Below are positions 1 through 10,709 of a stretch of DNA of 64,000 bases, one piece after another. The stretch spans positions 21,566 through 85,565 of the forward strand of contig DDSH01000019.1 in assembly GCA_002343775.1 (NCBI GenBank). Direction: 5' to 3'. How positions within the stretch are numbered: position 1 is the stretch's first letter; each line of letters starts with the position of its first letter. Source of the stretch: Anaerolineales bacterium UBA2395. Lineage in GTDB: Bacteria > Chloroflexota > Anaerolineae > Anaerolineales > Villigracilaceae. The position numbers were made by a program, and so were the translations under genes. The notes under the pieces were generated by a model, which saw nothing but the letters and a program-made list of their open reading frames with translations, made no database searches and was not told the DNA's origin.

Positions 1-183
1 GGCGTCGATGCGTTCGGTCAGCAGGCAGAGCAGACCATCGACCCCGCGGACTTTTTCGAGTAGTTGCTCACGGGTCGGCGGGAGGTCGTGAGTCCAAACT
101 TCCAGTGTGGGAAAATGTTCTTTGACGAGATTCAACCCGAGGTCCGGGATGAGGCGGGTGATGAAGATTTTTGGATGCGACAT
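1..183 (-). CDS. D-2-hydroxyacid dehydrogenase (glyoxylate/hydroxypyruvate reductase-like), N-terminal part
   Basis: The first 61 codons of a minus-strand gene run off the left edge. The start ATG is at 183-181. The visible protein begins MSHPKIFITRLIPDLGLNLV and continues into a segment with PPTREQLLEKVRGVDGLLCLL, which matches the N-terminal substrate-binding subdomain of NAD(P)-dependent D-2-hydroxyacid dehydrogenases of the glyoxylate reductase type. The nucleotide-binding and catalytic residues lie outside the window, so the substrate cannot be judged. It is divergent from the thioesterase gene that starts 20 nt away. Confidence 0.75.
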   Translation of the reverse strand, partial: MSHPKIFITRLIPDLGLNLVKEHFPTLEVWTHDLPPTREQLLEKVRGVDGLLCLLTERIDA

Positions 184-191
184 GCCCAGAG

Positions 192-197
192 TATAAT
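192..197 (+). promoter_or_regulatory. TATAAT -10 box of a predicted leaderless transcript
   Basis: A perfect TATAAT ends exactly 6 nt before the ATG at 204, so transcription should start at or next to the A of the start codon. There is no Shine-Dalgarno sequence in between. Identical spacing is seen before 20641 (minus) and 21160 (plus). Confidence 0.7.
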
Positions 198-203
198 CCG
201 CAC

Positions 204-680
204 ATGTCAAAATTCAAACAAGCTAATTCCAAAAATTGTTTCATCTGCGGGGTGGAGAATCCCGTTGGGTTGCATTTGCATTTTTACGAGACCGAACCCG
301 GTGTGATCGAAAGCGAGTACACCGCGCCCGAACATTTTGAAGGCTTCCCCGGTGTGCTGCATGGCGGTATTGTGGCTGCCATCATAGACGAAGTCTCGGG
401 GCGGGCATACATGGGCAACGACCCGGCGAACCCGCGCTTCATGTTCACGGGCAAGTTGGAGATCAAGTATCGCAAGAATGTACCGATTGGAAGACGGTTG
501 AAAATCGTCGGCAAGGTCATCGAGAACAAAGGTCGCATTGCCAAAGCATGGGGCGGAATTTATGACGCAGAGACGGATGAACTTTTTGCCGAAGGGACGG
601 GGATGCACATCAATGTGCCTTCGGATAAATTTGATGTGAGCAAGTTGGATGAACTGGGATGGAAGATTTACCCCGACTGA
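204..680 (+). CDS. PaaI-type hotdog-fold thioesterase
   Basis: A 158-residue protein of the hotdog-fold acyl-CoA thioesterase superfamily. The N-terminal segment NCFICGVENPVGLHLHF and the central GVLHGGIVAAIIDE helix are the characteristic signatures of PaaI/THEM4-like thioesterases, and length fits the family. Such enzymes hydrolyse acyl-CoA thioesters in the cytoplasm; the actual acyl group is not predictable. An earlier in-frame ATG at 171 exists but falls upstream of the -10 box at 192-197, so the ATG at 204 is preferred. The 3' end is followed directly by the secreted protein gene at 691. Confidence 0.82.
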   Translation: MSKFKQANSKNCFICGVENPVGLHLHFYETEPGVIESEYTAPEHFEGFPGVLHGGIVAAIIDEVSGRAYMGNDPANPRFMFTGKLEIKYRKNVPIGRRLKIVGKVIENKGRIAKAWGGIYDAETDELFAEGTGMHINVPSDKFDVSKLDELGWKIYPD

Positions 681-690
681 GGATGCCACT

Positions 691-1155
691 GTGGATCGAC
701 GCCTGTTGCCCGGACTTTTATTGTTGACCACCATTTGGATTGGGGCGAATTTCACGCCTAGCCGTTCTGTCTCCGCACAAGCGTGCGGTACGCCTGATTC
801 TACAGGTGGCGTAACACCATGTCCGCCAGCGGGTGGGGAGGATGAGCAGGAAGATACAGGCAGAAAGACCTCCACACCTGTCCCCCCTACGCCCACTTTC
901 ACACCGACAGCAACACACACCAACACACCCACGAACACCCCCACCTCAACCGCTACATCGACCGGAACAAGCATTCCGGATACCGCCACACCCACAGTCA
1001 CGCCGACGGCGATTTTCACGACAACTCCAACTCCGATCCCCGTTGCGCAAAGCGTGCTGCCTGGCGCAGGCATTGGAGCATTCATCTTATTATTGCTCAT
1101 GGGGTTGTTACTGCCAGCCATCCAGAAGATTCGCGTCGCAAGACGAGGGTATTGA
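691..1155 (+). CDS. Secreted Thr/Pro-rich protein with C-terminal membrane anchor
   Basis: Short protein of unknown function. Starting at the GTG at 691 it has a signal-peptide-like N-terminus (Arg-Arg, then a hydrophobic stretch ending near SVSAQA), a Cys-containing segment, about 60 residues dominated by Thr and Pro (repeated TPT/TNTPT units), and a C-terminal hydrophobic segment followed by a basic tail (KIRVARR). This is the layout of an exported, surface-anchored stalk protein. An alternative ATG at 649 would overlap the thioesterase gene by 32 nt and would put 14 polar residues before the signal peptide, so 691 is favoured. Confidence 0.6.
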   Translation: MDRRLLPGLLLLTTIWIGANFTPSRSVSAQACGTPDSTGGVTPCPPAGGEDEQEDTGRKTSTPVPPTPTFTPTATHTNTPTNTPTSTATSTGTSIPDTATPTVTPTAIFTTTPTPIPVAQSVLPGAGIGAFILLLLMGLLLPAIQKIRVARRGY

Positions 1156-1256
1156 CGAAAATTTTCCCTGTCCCTTTTCATTAGACCCCAAAAAACGGGG
1201 CGGTGCTCTTGTATGGACAGGCATCCCAATGTGACCCTCCCATCTACTTAAGCATT

Positions 1257-1278
1257 TATAATCAAAGCATCACGGAGG
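1257..1278 (+). promoter_or_regulatory. -10 box and ribosome-binding site of the FAD-subunit gene
   Basis: TATAAT at 1257-1262 and GGAGG at 1274-1278 lie upstream of the ATG at 1285. This is a conventional short leader with a Shine-Dalgarno site, in contrast to the leaderless genes in this window. No convincing -35 box is seen. Confidence 0.5.
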
Positions 1279-1284
1279 CACTAC

Positions 1285-2046
1285 ATGATCACTACATACC
1301 ACCGACCCAAAACCATGGAGGAAGCCCTCGCGCTTCTGACTCAAACGAACACCCTGCCCCTCGGCGGCGGTACGCTTCTTTCCAAGCCGACAACTGATCC
1401 CCTTACAGGGGCGGTGTCTGTTGCTGTCGTTGATCTCCAAGCCCTCGGGCTTGATTCGCTCCGCGTAAACGGAAACGAACTGCAAATCGGCGCGACTTGC
1501 ACACTGCAATCCCTGCTCGAAGCAGACAGCTGCCCCACAGCCCTCAAGACAGCCCTCAAACTCGAAGCGCCGCTCAACATCCGCAACACTGCCACCGTTG
1601 CCGGAACCCTCGTCGCCAGTGACGGACGCTCTACATTCGCAGCCATGCTTTTGGCAATGGATGCAAAAATCGAAATTCGTTCTTCGACACTCGAATCGCG
1701 AACATCGAATATTGGCGAATTTATCCTCACCCGCCCCAGCGGACTCGTCACCTCCATTACCATTCCACTCAACGTCAAAACCGCCTTTGAATTCGTCTCC
1801 AAAACCCCTGCCGATAAACCCATCGTCTGTGCCGCGCTGGCGCAGTGGAATTCAGGGCGCACACGCCTGACGCTCGGAGGCTATGGCAAATCTCCGCTGT
1901 TGGCAATGGACGGAACGGAAGCAGACGGATTGGAAACCGCCGCCCGAAACGCCTATCACGAAGCCAACGACGAATGGGCATCCGCCGAATACCGCATGGA
2001 CGTCGCAGCGACTTTGTCAAAACGCGCTCTCGAAAGTATAAAGTAG
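1285..2046 (+). CDS. Molybdenum hydroxylase FAD-binding (medium) subunit
   Basis: 253-residue protein of the xanthine dehydrogenase/CO dehydrogenase medium-subunit family. It shows the FAD-binding PCMH features LGGGT near residue 28 and IRNTATVAGTL near residue 97, and its N-terminus (TYHRPKTMEEALALL) is typical. It would pass electrons from the Fe-S clusters to FAD and an acceptor. Its probable partner is the fused Fe-S/Mo subunit at 7559, with maturation by XdhC at 13775. Odd points: the subunit gene is separated from its partner by 5.5 kb of unrelated genes, and residues about 129-142 are encoded by a degenerate heptanucleotide repeat. Confidence 0.87.
   Translation: MITTYHRPKTMEEALALLTQTNTLPLGGGTLLSKPTTDPLTGAVSVAVVDLQALGLDSLRVNGNELQIGATCTLQSLLEADSCPTALKTALKLEAPLNIRNTATVAGTLVASDGRSTFAAMLLAMDAKIEIRSSTLESRTSNIGEFILTRPSGLVTSITIPLNVKTAFEFVSKTPADKPIVCAALAQWNSGRTRLTLGGYGKSPLLAMDGTEADGLETAARNAYHEANDEWASAEYRMDVAATLSKRALESIK
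1669..1710 (+). repeat. In-frame degenerate heptanucleotide repeat inside the FAD-subunit gene
   Basis: Six consecutive 7-nt units follow the pattern NTCGNNN: ATCGAAA, TTCGTTC, TTCGACA, CTCGAAT, CGCGAAC, ATCGAAT. They encode the segment IEIRSSTLESRTSN. The repeat keeps the reading frame open, probably adding a surface loop. Confidence 0.6.
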
Positions 2047-2052
2047 TTCGTG

Positions 2053-2331
2053 ATGGAAAAACCAAACAAGATCAAGCCCTTTGAAGAGGTCGCACGCATC
2101 TTTCAGATCTCGAACGAAAGCGCCAAATATTTTCTAAACCACGTGCAAAAGAGTTTCAAACTCGACCGTCCGCCGCATAAGTTGATCCTTGAATTTGTAG
2201 AAACGCAAAACTACGAATTTCAACCCACGCCTTACGATGTCGCCTCTGCCATGAAGGAAAGCGGCGTATGGAACTACGACCTTGGCTCACCTCCACCTGC
2301 CGTGGAAGATGAAGAGGATGTTTACAAGTAG
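2053..2331 (+). CDS. Hypothetical protein
   Basis: 92-residue protein that I do not recognise. It is rich in charged and aromatic residues, has no signal peptide or membrane segment, and ends in an acidic tail (VEDEEDVYK). The ATG at 2053 is preferred over the GTG directly before it. It lies 6 nt after the FAD-subunit gene and 24 nt before the CcrM-type methyltransferase, so it could be co-transcribed with either. Confidence 0.55.
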   Translation: MEKPNKIKPFEEVARIFQISNESAKYFLNHVQKSFKLDRPPHKLILEFVETQNYEFQPTPYDVASAMKESGVWNYDLGSPPPAVEDEEDVYK

Positions 2332-2355
2332 TCCCGCAAATTTCGAGTCATACAA

Positions 2356-3429
2356 ATGACCCTCCCCCTCAACCAAATCCTGCAAGGCAACTGCATAGAC
2401 GTGCTCAACTCCCTGCCGGAAAAATCGGTGGACTTGATCTTTGCCGACCCGCCCTACAACCTGCAACTGCAAAACGATCTCTACCGTCCCAACCTCAGCA
2501 AAGTGGACGCGGTGGACGATAACTGGGACAAGTTCTCCAGCTTTTCCAAATACGATGAATTCACCTCAAACTGGCTACGCGCAACAAAACGAGTTTTAAA
2601 AGACACGGGCACGATCTGGGTCATCGGCTCGTATCACAACATTTACCGCGTCGGCGCGGTGATGCAGGACTTGGGCTATTGGATTCTCAACGATGTGGTT
2701 TGGCTCAAAACAAATCCCATGCCGAACTTTCGCGGCGTGCGTTTCACCAATGCGCATGAAACTCTGCTGTGGGCGCAAAAGGAACAAGGCGCAAAATACA
2801 CCTTCAACCACAAAGCAATGAAAGCCCTGAACGATGACTTGCAAATGCGCAGTGATTGGGTCATTCCTCTTGCGACGGGAAAAGAACGCCTCAAAACCAA
2901 CGGGACGAAGACTCACCCCACTCAGAAGCCGGAAGCACTCTTATACCGAGTCATACTATCCACGACCAACCCCGGTGACGTTGTACTCGATCCCTTCTTC
3001 GGCAGCGGCACAACCGGCGCAGTCGCCAAAAAACTTGGACGCAACTTCATCGGCATCGAACGAGAGACGAAATACATCAAAGCCGCACAAAAGCGGATCG
3101 ACGCGATCAAGTCCGCACCGGCTGAGGCGTTGGACCTGCCCGAGAAACGCAATCAGGAACGAGTCCCGTTCGGAGCGTTGGTGGAGAATGGCTATCTCAA
3201 ACCCGGGCAAAAACTCCAATACGCCAAAGGCAAACGCGAAGCGACCATCCTCGCCAATGGACATATCAAATGCGGAAAACTCATCGGCTCGATCCACGCC
3301 GTTGCACGCGAATTGACCAACGCCCCCGCCAACGGCTGGGAAATGTGGCTTTACACAGAACGCGGTAAACTTAAGCCGATTAACGACCTGCGAGAAAAAT
3401 ATAGAAAAAAGTTGAAGGTTACAGGTTGA
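2356..3429 (+). CDS. ccrM: CcrM-type DNA adenine-N6 methyltransferase
   Basis: 357-residue beta-class DNA methyltransferase. The catalytic motif DPPY is at residues 31-34 and the SAM-binding motif FFGSGTTG near 214-221, followed by a C-terminal RAMA-type domain (about 275-350). Many diagnostic blocks of Caulobacter CcrM are recognisable from memory: VDLIFADPPYNLQL, SKVDAVDD, WVIGSYHNI, NPMPNF, QMRSDW and HPTQKPEALLYRVILSTT. Length is the same as CcrM (358). CcrM methylates adenine in GANTC and controls cell-cycle transcription in alphaproteobacteria. No restriction enzyme lies beside this gene, so it looks like a solitary methyltransferase. The last codons and the TGA stop lie inside a heptanucleotide repeat. 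Confidence 0.88.
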   Translation: MTLPLNQILQGNCIDVLNSLPEKSVDLIFADPPYNLQLQNDLYRPNLSKVDAVDDNWDKFSSFSKYDEFTSNWLRATKRVLKDTGTIWVIGSYHNIYRVGAVMQDLGYWILNDVVWLKTNPMPNFRGVRFTNAHETLLWAQKEQGAKYTFNHKAMKALNDDLQMRSDWVIPLATGKERLKTNGTKTHPTQKPEALLYRVILSTTNPGDVVLDPFFGSGTTGAVAKKLGRNFIGIERETKYIKAAQKRIDAIKSAPAEALDLPEKRNQERVPFGALVENGYLKPGQKLQYAKGKREATILANGHIKCGKLIGSIHAVARELTNAPANGWEMWLYTERGKLKPINDLREKYRKKLKVTG

Positions 3430-3476
3430 AGGTTGCAAGTTAAAACCTTTAAACCTTCAACCTGCAACTTGTAACC
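3411..3476 (+). repeat. Degenerate heptanucleotide repeat, with inverted second half
   Basis: Units GTTGAAG, GTTACAG, GTTGAAG, GTTGCAA, GTTAAAA run rightward. They are followed by complementary units (ACCTTCA, ACCTGCA, ACTTGTA), so the two halves can pair. The repeat covers the end of the ccrM gene and the gap before the M16C peptidase gene. Confidence 0.65.
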
Positions 3477-3488
3477 CAAAAGGAAACC

Positions 3489-6398
3489 ATGACCAAATCA
3501 TTCACCCTTATCAAAGAACAACAAATCCCCGAGATCAACTCACTCGTGCAATTGTGGGAACACAAACGCACCGGCGCACGCCTGCTCTCGGTTATCAACG
3601 ACGACGAGAACAAAGTATTCAGCATCAACTTCCGCACCACGCCCAAGGACTCAACCGGCGTAGCACATATCCTCGAACATTCGGTGCTGAATGGCTCAGA
3701 GAAATACCCGGTCAAAGAACCGTTCGTGGAATTGCTCAAAGGCTCACTGGCAACTTTCGTCAATGCCTTCACATTCCCTGATAAAACTTGCTACCCCGTC
3801 GCCAGCCAGAACGAAAAAGATTTCTACAACCTCATCGATGTCTACATCGACGCGGTCTTCAATCCCATCCTCAGCGAACAGACTCTCATGCAGGAAGGCT
3901 GGCACTACGAGATCGAAGACCCGTCCGCGCCGCTGACGTATAAAGGTGTGGTCTTCAACGAAATGAAGGGCGCATATTCCTCGCCCGATAATTATCTCGC
4001 CAAGGTCATCATCGAGTCGCTGTTCCCCAAGCACATCTACGGCGTGGACTCTGGCGGCAACCCCGCAGACATCCCCAACCTCACCTACGAAAACTTCCGC
4101 GACTTTTGGGAGACGTACTACCACCCGTCCAACTCGTTCATTTTCTTCTATGGCAACGACGACCCAGACAAACGCCTCAAACTGATGGATGGTTATCTCA
4201 AGCCGTTCAAAAAGAAGAAGGTCAAATCGGCGGTGCCGCTCGCTAAGCCGTTCAAGAAACCGAAGAAACTTGAGTATGTCTACCTCGCCACCGAAGGCGA
4301 AGACCTCGATAAAAAACATTTCCTCACCGTCAACTGGAAACTGCCCGACGCCTCCGACTCTGTGCAGGCGATGAGTTTCCGCATCCTCACACACGCCCTC
4401 ATTGGCACGCCCGCTTCCCCGCTCTATAAAGCGCTCACCGATTCAGGCTTGGGCGAAGACCTCGCAGGTCTCGGTCTCGAAAGCGACCTGCGCGAGATGA
4501 TCTTCTCGACCGGTCTCAAAGGCACCAAAGCCCGCAGCGCCAAAAAGATCGAAACGCTCATCTTCGACACCCTGCAAAAACTCGTCAACGAAGGCATCGA
4601 CCCCGATACCATCGCCGCATCCATCAACACGCTCGAATTCGCCATGCGCGAAAACAACACCGGCGGCTTCCCACGCGGCATCGCCATCATGCTGCGCGCC
4701 CTCACCACCTGGCTCTACGATGATGACGCCTTCAAGACGCTCGCCTTCGAAGCCCCGCTCGCCGAACTCAAGAATCGACTCGCCGCTGACTCACGCTACT
4801 TTGAAAAGATGATTCAGACTCACCTGCTGGATAACGTCCACCGCACGGTCATTCGCCTCACGCCGGACGTGGAACTGGCTCAGCGCCTTGAAGCGGAGGA
4901 AAGGCTCAGGCTGGATTCTGCCAGACAGACCATGAGCGAAGACGACATCCGCAAGCATATTGAGAACACCGAGAAGTTGAAGATCCGCCAGGAGACTCCA
5001 GACAACCCCGAAGACGTTGCCAAACTCCCCGTGCTCGATCTGGAAGACCTCGATAAACAAATCCGCACGATACCGATCGAAGAAATTCAGGTGCAAGACT
5101 CAAAGGTCTTGTATCACGACATCTTCACCAACGGCATTGTCTATCTTGACCTTGCTTTCGACATGCGCGCCATGCCGCAGGAACTCCTGCCGTTGACGGA
5201 AGTCTTCGCACGCGCACTGTTCGAAGTCGGCACCGAAACCGAAGACTACGTCAAACTGTCGCAGCGGATCGGGAAAAGCACCGGCGGAATCTACGGCTCG
5301 TCGGTCACAGCGACCACGCAAGGGCCAAGAGAGAGCCACGCATATCTCACCATCCGCGGCAAGTCCACCATGAGTCAAGCCAACGAGATGTTGAGCATCC
5401 TGCGTGATGTCCTCCTGACCGTGAAGTTCGATAATAAAGAACGCCTCAAGCAAATTGTGATGGAAGAAAAGGCGGGCTTGGAATCTGGCTTGGCGCCTGC
5501 GGGACATCGCTTTGCGAACATGCGCCTGCGCTCGCAGTTTGGCGGCACGGGCTACATCAACGACCAGACCAAGGGCATTGGCTATCTGTTTGCGCTGCGC
5601 GAACTTGCCACCGAGATCGATAAAAAATGGGCGAACGTGCTGAAGAAGTTGGAGACCATCCGCGAGACGTTGATCAACAGCAAAACTCTGCTTTGCAACG
5701 TGACGCTCGACGCCACGAACTGGAAAACCTTCCAACCGCATCTTGAGAATTTCATCTTCGCCATGCCTGTGAAAGATGTGCAACTTTCACCTTTCAACTT
5801 TACACCTGCAACTCAGAAAGAAGGTTTGGCAATCCCCGCCCAGGTCAATTACGTGGCGAAGGGCGCGAACCTCTACGACCACGGCTATGAGTTGGATGGT
5901 TCTTCATCTGTTGTTGTTGGTTATCTCGGCATGACCCACTTATGGGAAAAGATCCGCGTGCAAGGCGGCGCGTATGGTGCCTTCGCCCAGTTTGACGACA
6001 CGACGGGTGTGTTCACCTTCCTTTCCTACCGCGACCCGAACGTGGATAACACCATCGCCAGCTATGATAGCTCCGCCGCGTTTTTGAAAGGTCTCGACGC
6101 CTCACGCTTAAACGACAACGAACTAAAGAAGTCCATCATCTCTGCCATCGGCGACCTGGACTCGTATCAAATGCCCGATGCCAAAGGCTACACGTCCATG
6201 ATGCGTTACATCACCGGGCGCACGGATGAGATCCGCCAGAAGTATCGCGACCAAGTGCTCTCCACCAACGGCGAAGATTTCATTGCATTCGGCGAAGCAT
6301 TGGAGAGAGTGGCACAATCAGATGCGGTTGTGGTGCTGGGGGCGCAGTCCGCGTTAGAGGGATCAAAGGTTGGATTGAAGGTGACGAAGGTTGCGTAA
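3489..6398 (+). CDS. M16C metallopeptidase (presequence-protease-like)
   Basis: 969-residue zinc peptidase of the insulinase superfamily, subfamily M16C (PreP/CYM1). The inverted zinc motif HILEH is at residues 60-64 (His60, Glu63, His64), with the distal ligand Glu158 in NEMKGAY. The length and two-half architecture joined by a charged linker fit the family, which degrades unfolded peptides in a closed chamber. No signal peptide is visible, so a cytoplasmic role in peptide clearance is likely. The start ATG has AAAGGAAA just upstream. Residues about 764-775 come from a heptanucleotide repeat inserted in frame. Confidence 0.9.
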   Translation: MTKSFTLIKEQQIPEINSLVQLWEHKRTGARLLSVINDDENKVFSINFRTTPKDSTGVAHILEHSVLNGSEKYPVKEPFVELLKGSLATFVNAFTFPDKTCYPVASQNEKDFYNLIDVYIDAVFNPILSEQTLMQEGWHYEIEDPSAPLTYKGVVFNEMKGAYSSPDNYLAKVIIESLFPKHIYGVDSGGNPADIPNLTYENFRDFWETYYHPSNSFIFFYGNDDPDKRLKLMDGYLKPFKKKKVKSAVPLAKPFKKPKKLEYVYLATEGEDLDKKHFLTVNWKLPDASDSVQAMSFRILTHALIGTPASPLYKALTDSGLGEDLAGLGLESDLREMIFSTGLKGTKARSAKKIETLIFDTLQKLVNEGIDPDTIAASINTLEFAMRENNTGGFPRGIAIMLRALTTWLYDDDAFKTLAFEAPLAELKNRLAADSRYFEKMIQTHLLDNVHRTVIRLTPDVELAQRLEAEERLRLDSARQTMSEDDIRKHIENTEKLKIRQETPDNPEDVAKLPVLDLEDLDKQIRTIPIEEIQVQDSKVLYHDIFTNGIVYLDLAFDMRAMPQELLPLTEVFARALFEVGTETEDYVKLSQRIGKSTGGIYGSSVTATTQGPRESHAYLTIRGKSTMSQANEMLSILRDVLLTVKFDNKERLKQIVMEEKAGLESGLAPAGHRFANMRLRSQFGGTGYINDQTKGIGYLFALRELATEIDKKWANVLKKLETIRETLINSKTLLCNVTLDATNWKTFQPHLENFIFAMPVKDVQLSPFNFTPATQKEGLAIPAQVNYVAKGANLYDHGYELDGSSSVVVGYLGMTHLWEKIRVQGGAYGAFAQFDDTTGVFTFLSYRDPNVDNTIASYDSSAAFLKGLDASRLNDNELKKSIISAIGDLDSYQMPDAKGYTSMMRYITGRTDEIRQKYRDQVLSTNGEDFIAFGEALERVAQSDAVVVLGAQSALEGSKVGLKVTKVA
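5780..5814 (+). repeat. In-frame heptanucleotide repeat inside the M16C peptidase gene
   Basis: Five 7-nt units (GCAACTT, TCACCTT, TCAACTT, TACACCT, GCAACTC) encode QLSPFNFTPAT without disturbing the frame. The units are the complement of the GTTGAAG-type repeat at 3411 and 6403. Confidence 0.6.
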
Positions 6399-6402
6399 TT
6401 AC

Positions 6403-6437
6403 GGTTGAAAGGTACAGGTTGAAAGTTGCCGGTTTAT
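6403..6437 (+). repeat. Heptanucleotide repeat after the peptidase gene
   Basis: Units GGTTGAA, AGGTACA, GGTTGAA, AGTTGCC, GGTTTAT lie between the peptidase stop and the next start codon. The periodicity can be followed back into the last codons of the peptidase gene (KVGLKVTKVA). Confidence 0.6.
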
Positions 6438-6912
6438 GTTCATTAGCGAAGATCAATTGGTAGCAGAACTTTGGGCACGGGATGTGCGGTTCATTTTGGG
6501 AACCGTACCTAGTCATCCGCCAATACTTTCGTCTGTGGACTTAATTGTTGCGCTTGCGGAAAGCAAAGAAACACGTCTGCAATTAAGTTTGATACCTGTT
6601 TTCTTGCGCCACCCCGAATTCTCTCAAAACGTACAGTTTGCCGTAAAAAAACTCAAGCCAAATCTGCAATTGCTTCTAAAATGCTTTTATAGCGCCGCAG
6701 TTTGGCTTGAGCAAAAATATCTGTCAACCCATATTTTGCCTGACCTATTTTCAAATGAGCTGGGTGTAGTTCCTTCGGAAAATCCAGAAGAAAACCTGAA
6801 AAAGCTTGCAAAACAGCACCAAGACTTAAGCGGTTCAAAAATCAACTGGCTTGGAACATATGAACATGCAGCCGTAGTCTGGCTAAAGGAAATTGAATTA
6901 CAGAAAGCATAA
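6436..6912 (+). CDS. Hypothetical protein paired with a nucleotidyltransferase-like gene
   Basis: 158-residue protein without a recognised domain. It is mostly helical and Leu/Lys-rich in the middle, with no export signal. The stop codon is 2 nt before the ATG of the DUF6036-like gene at 6915, so the two are almost certainly translated as a unit. Both are more AT-rich than their neighbours, and the pair sits between a repeat and a terminator hairpin, as a recently acquired cassette would. A role as the partner (antitoxin or accessory) of the nucleotidyltransferase-like protein is possible but not demonstrated. Confidence 0.55.
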   Translation: MFISEDQLVAELWARDVRFILGTVPSHPPILSSVDLIVALAESKETRLQLSLIPVFLRHPEFSQNVQFAVKKLKPNLQLLLKCFYSAAVWLEQKYLSTHILPDLFSNELGVVPSENPEENLKKLAKQHQDLSGSKINWLGTYEHAAVVWLKEIELQKA

Positions 6913-6914
6913 CT

Positions 6915-7427
6915 ATGGGTAAAGAGAGGCTTGAAGAGATTTTAAGAACTTTGGGCGAACAAGTGCCGCCTGCTTCTCGTTTATTTTTACTCGGCGGAAG
7001 TGCCCTGACCCTTCTTGGAAGCCCACGCCCATCACTGGATATTGATTTTTTCGGCGATGATATTCAACCAAGTGAATTACATCGCATAATTCTCGACCAA
7101 GCCAAAAGTCTAAAAATACAAGTAGAGGCGGTTCCTCTTGACAAGTTCATTCCTTTACCAAACGGGAGTGATGAGCGGAGTATTTACATCGGTCAATTCT
7201 CCAACCTAGAGATATACATCGTTGATCCGTACAGCATCGCACTAAGCAAAGTTGACCGCGGTCTTTTCACAGATTTTGATGACATCGTTTTTCTTATCAA
7301 AAAAGGTTTCATCTCTCTTGAAAATTTAGAAATCATCGTTAAACAATCGGTATCTCAAGCCAGAAAATTCGATCTTCATCCAGATATCCTTGCCCATTTT
7401 GAAGAACTCAAATCAAGGCTGTCATAA
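6915..7427 (+). CDS. Nucleotidyltransferase-fold protein, DUF6036-like
   Basis: 170-residue protein with the start of a minimal nucleotidyltransferase fold: LLGGSALTLLGSPRPSLDID near residues 25-44. The Gly-Gly-Ser helix followed by D-x-D is the metal-binding arrangement of DUF6036 and AbiEii-like proteins. Such proteins are often half of toxin-antitoxin or abortive-infection pairs, where they modify tRNA or another nucleotide-bearing target; the substrate is unknown here. It is coupled to the 158-aa gene upstream and followed by a strong hairpin at 7482. Confidence 0.65.
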   Translation: MGKERLEEILRTLGEQVPPASRLFLLGGSALTLLGSPRPSLDIDFFGDDIQPSELHRIILDQAKSLKIQVEAVPLDKFIPLPNGSDERSIYIGQFSNLEIYIVDPYSIALSKVDRGLFTDFDDIVFLIKKGFISLENLEIIVKQSVSQARKFDLHPDILAHFEELKSRLS

Positions 7428-7481
7428 TTTCCAAAGTGGAATAGACAATCTTGAAAAACACTTTCTTATTTTTAGTACAAT

Positions 7482-7510
7482 AAGAGGGCAAGGAAGTTCC
7501 TTGCCCTCTT
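7482..7510 (+). terminator. Strong perfect hairpin, probable terminator
   Basis: A 14-bp perfect stem (7482-7495 with 7497-7510) surrounds a single central base. The 3' side ends in CTCTT followed by GTATTA, so the U-tract is weak. It separates the AT-rich two-gene unit from the molybdenum hydroxylase gene. Confidence 0.65.
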
Positions 7511-7558
7511 GTATTAAATCTCTGCATGAAAAAATCGTATAACTCTCAAGGAGTTTTC

Positions 7559-10567
<3,009 letters not shown>

Positions 10568-10589
10568 ACAGAATCGAGTCAGGCACGGG

Positions 10590-10623
10590 AAAGACGCGGT
10601 CTCTTTGCATCGCGTCTTTTTTT
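10590..10623 (+). terminator. Rho-independent terminator after the Mo-hydroxylase gene
   Basis: The stem AAAGACGCG/CGCGTCTTT has a 12-nt loop and is followed by a run of seven or more T. Confidence 0.88.
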
Positions 10624-10659
10624 CATGGATTCGTTAAGTTTTAAATCTTTCGAGGCAGA

Positions 10660-10665
10660 TATAAT
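10660..10665 (+). promoter_or_regulatory. TATAAT -10 box of the HD-GYP gene
   Basis: TATAAT lies 44 nt before the ATG at 10710, just after the preceding terminator. It gives a leader of roughly 38 nt. No clear -35 box. Confidence 0.5.
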
Positions 10666-10709
10666 TGTCTCCTGCCAACTCTACAACCAACATAGATGCC
10701 GTTATTGCC

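Noticed and set aside
207..1229. Long minus-strand frame (340 codons) with Val-Gly repeats opposite the thioesterase and Thr/Pro-rich genes
   Set aside because: The Val/Gly runs are the antisense reading of Thr/Pro codons, there is no ribosome site, and both plus-strand genes have recognisable families or signals.
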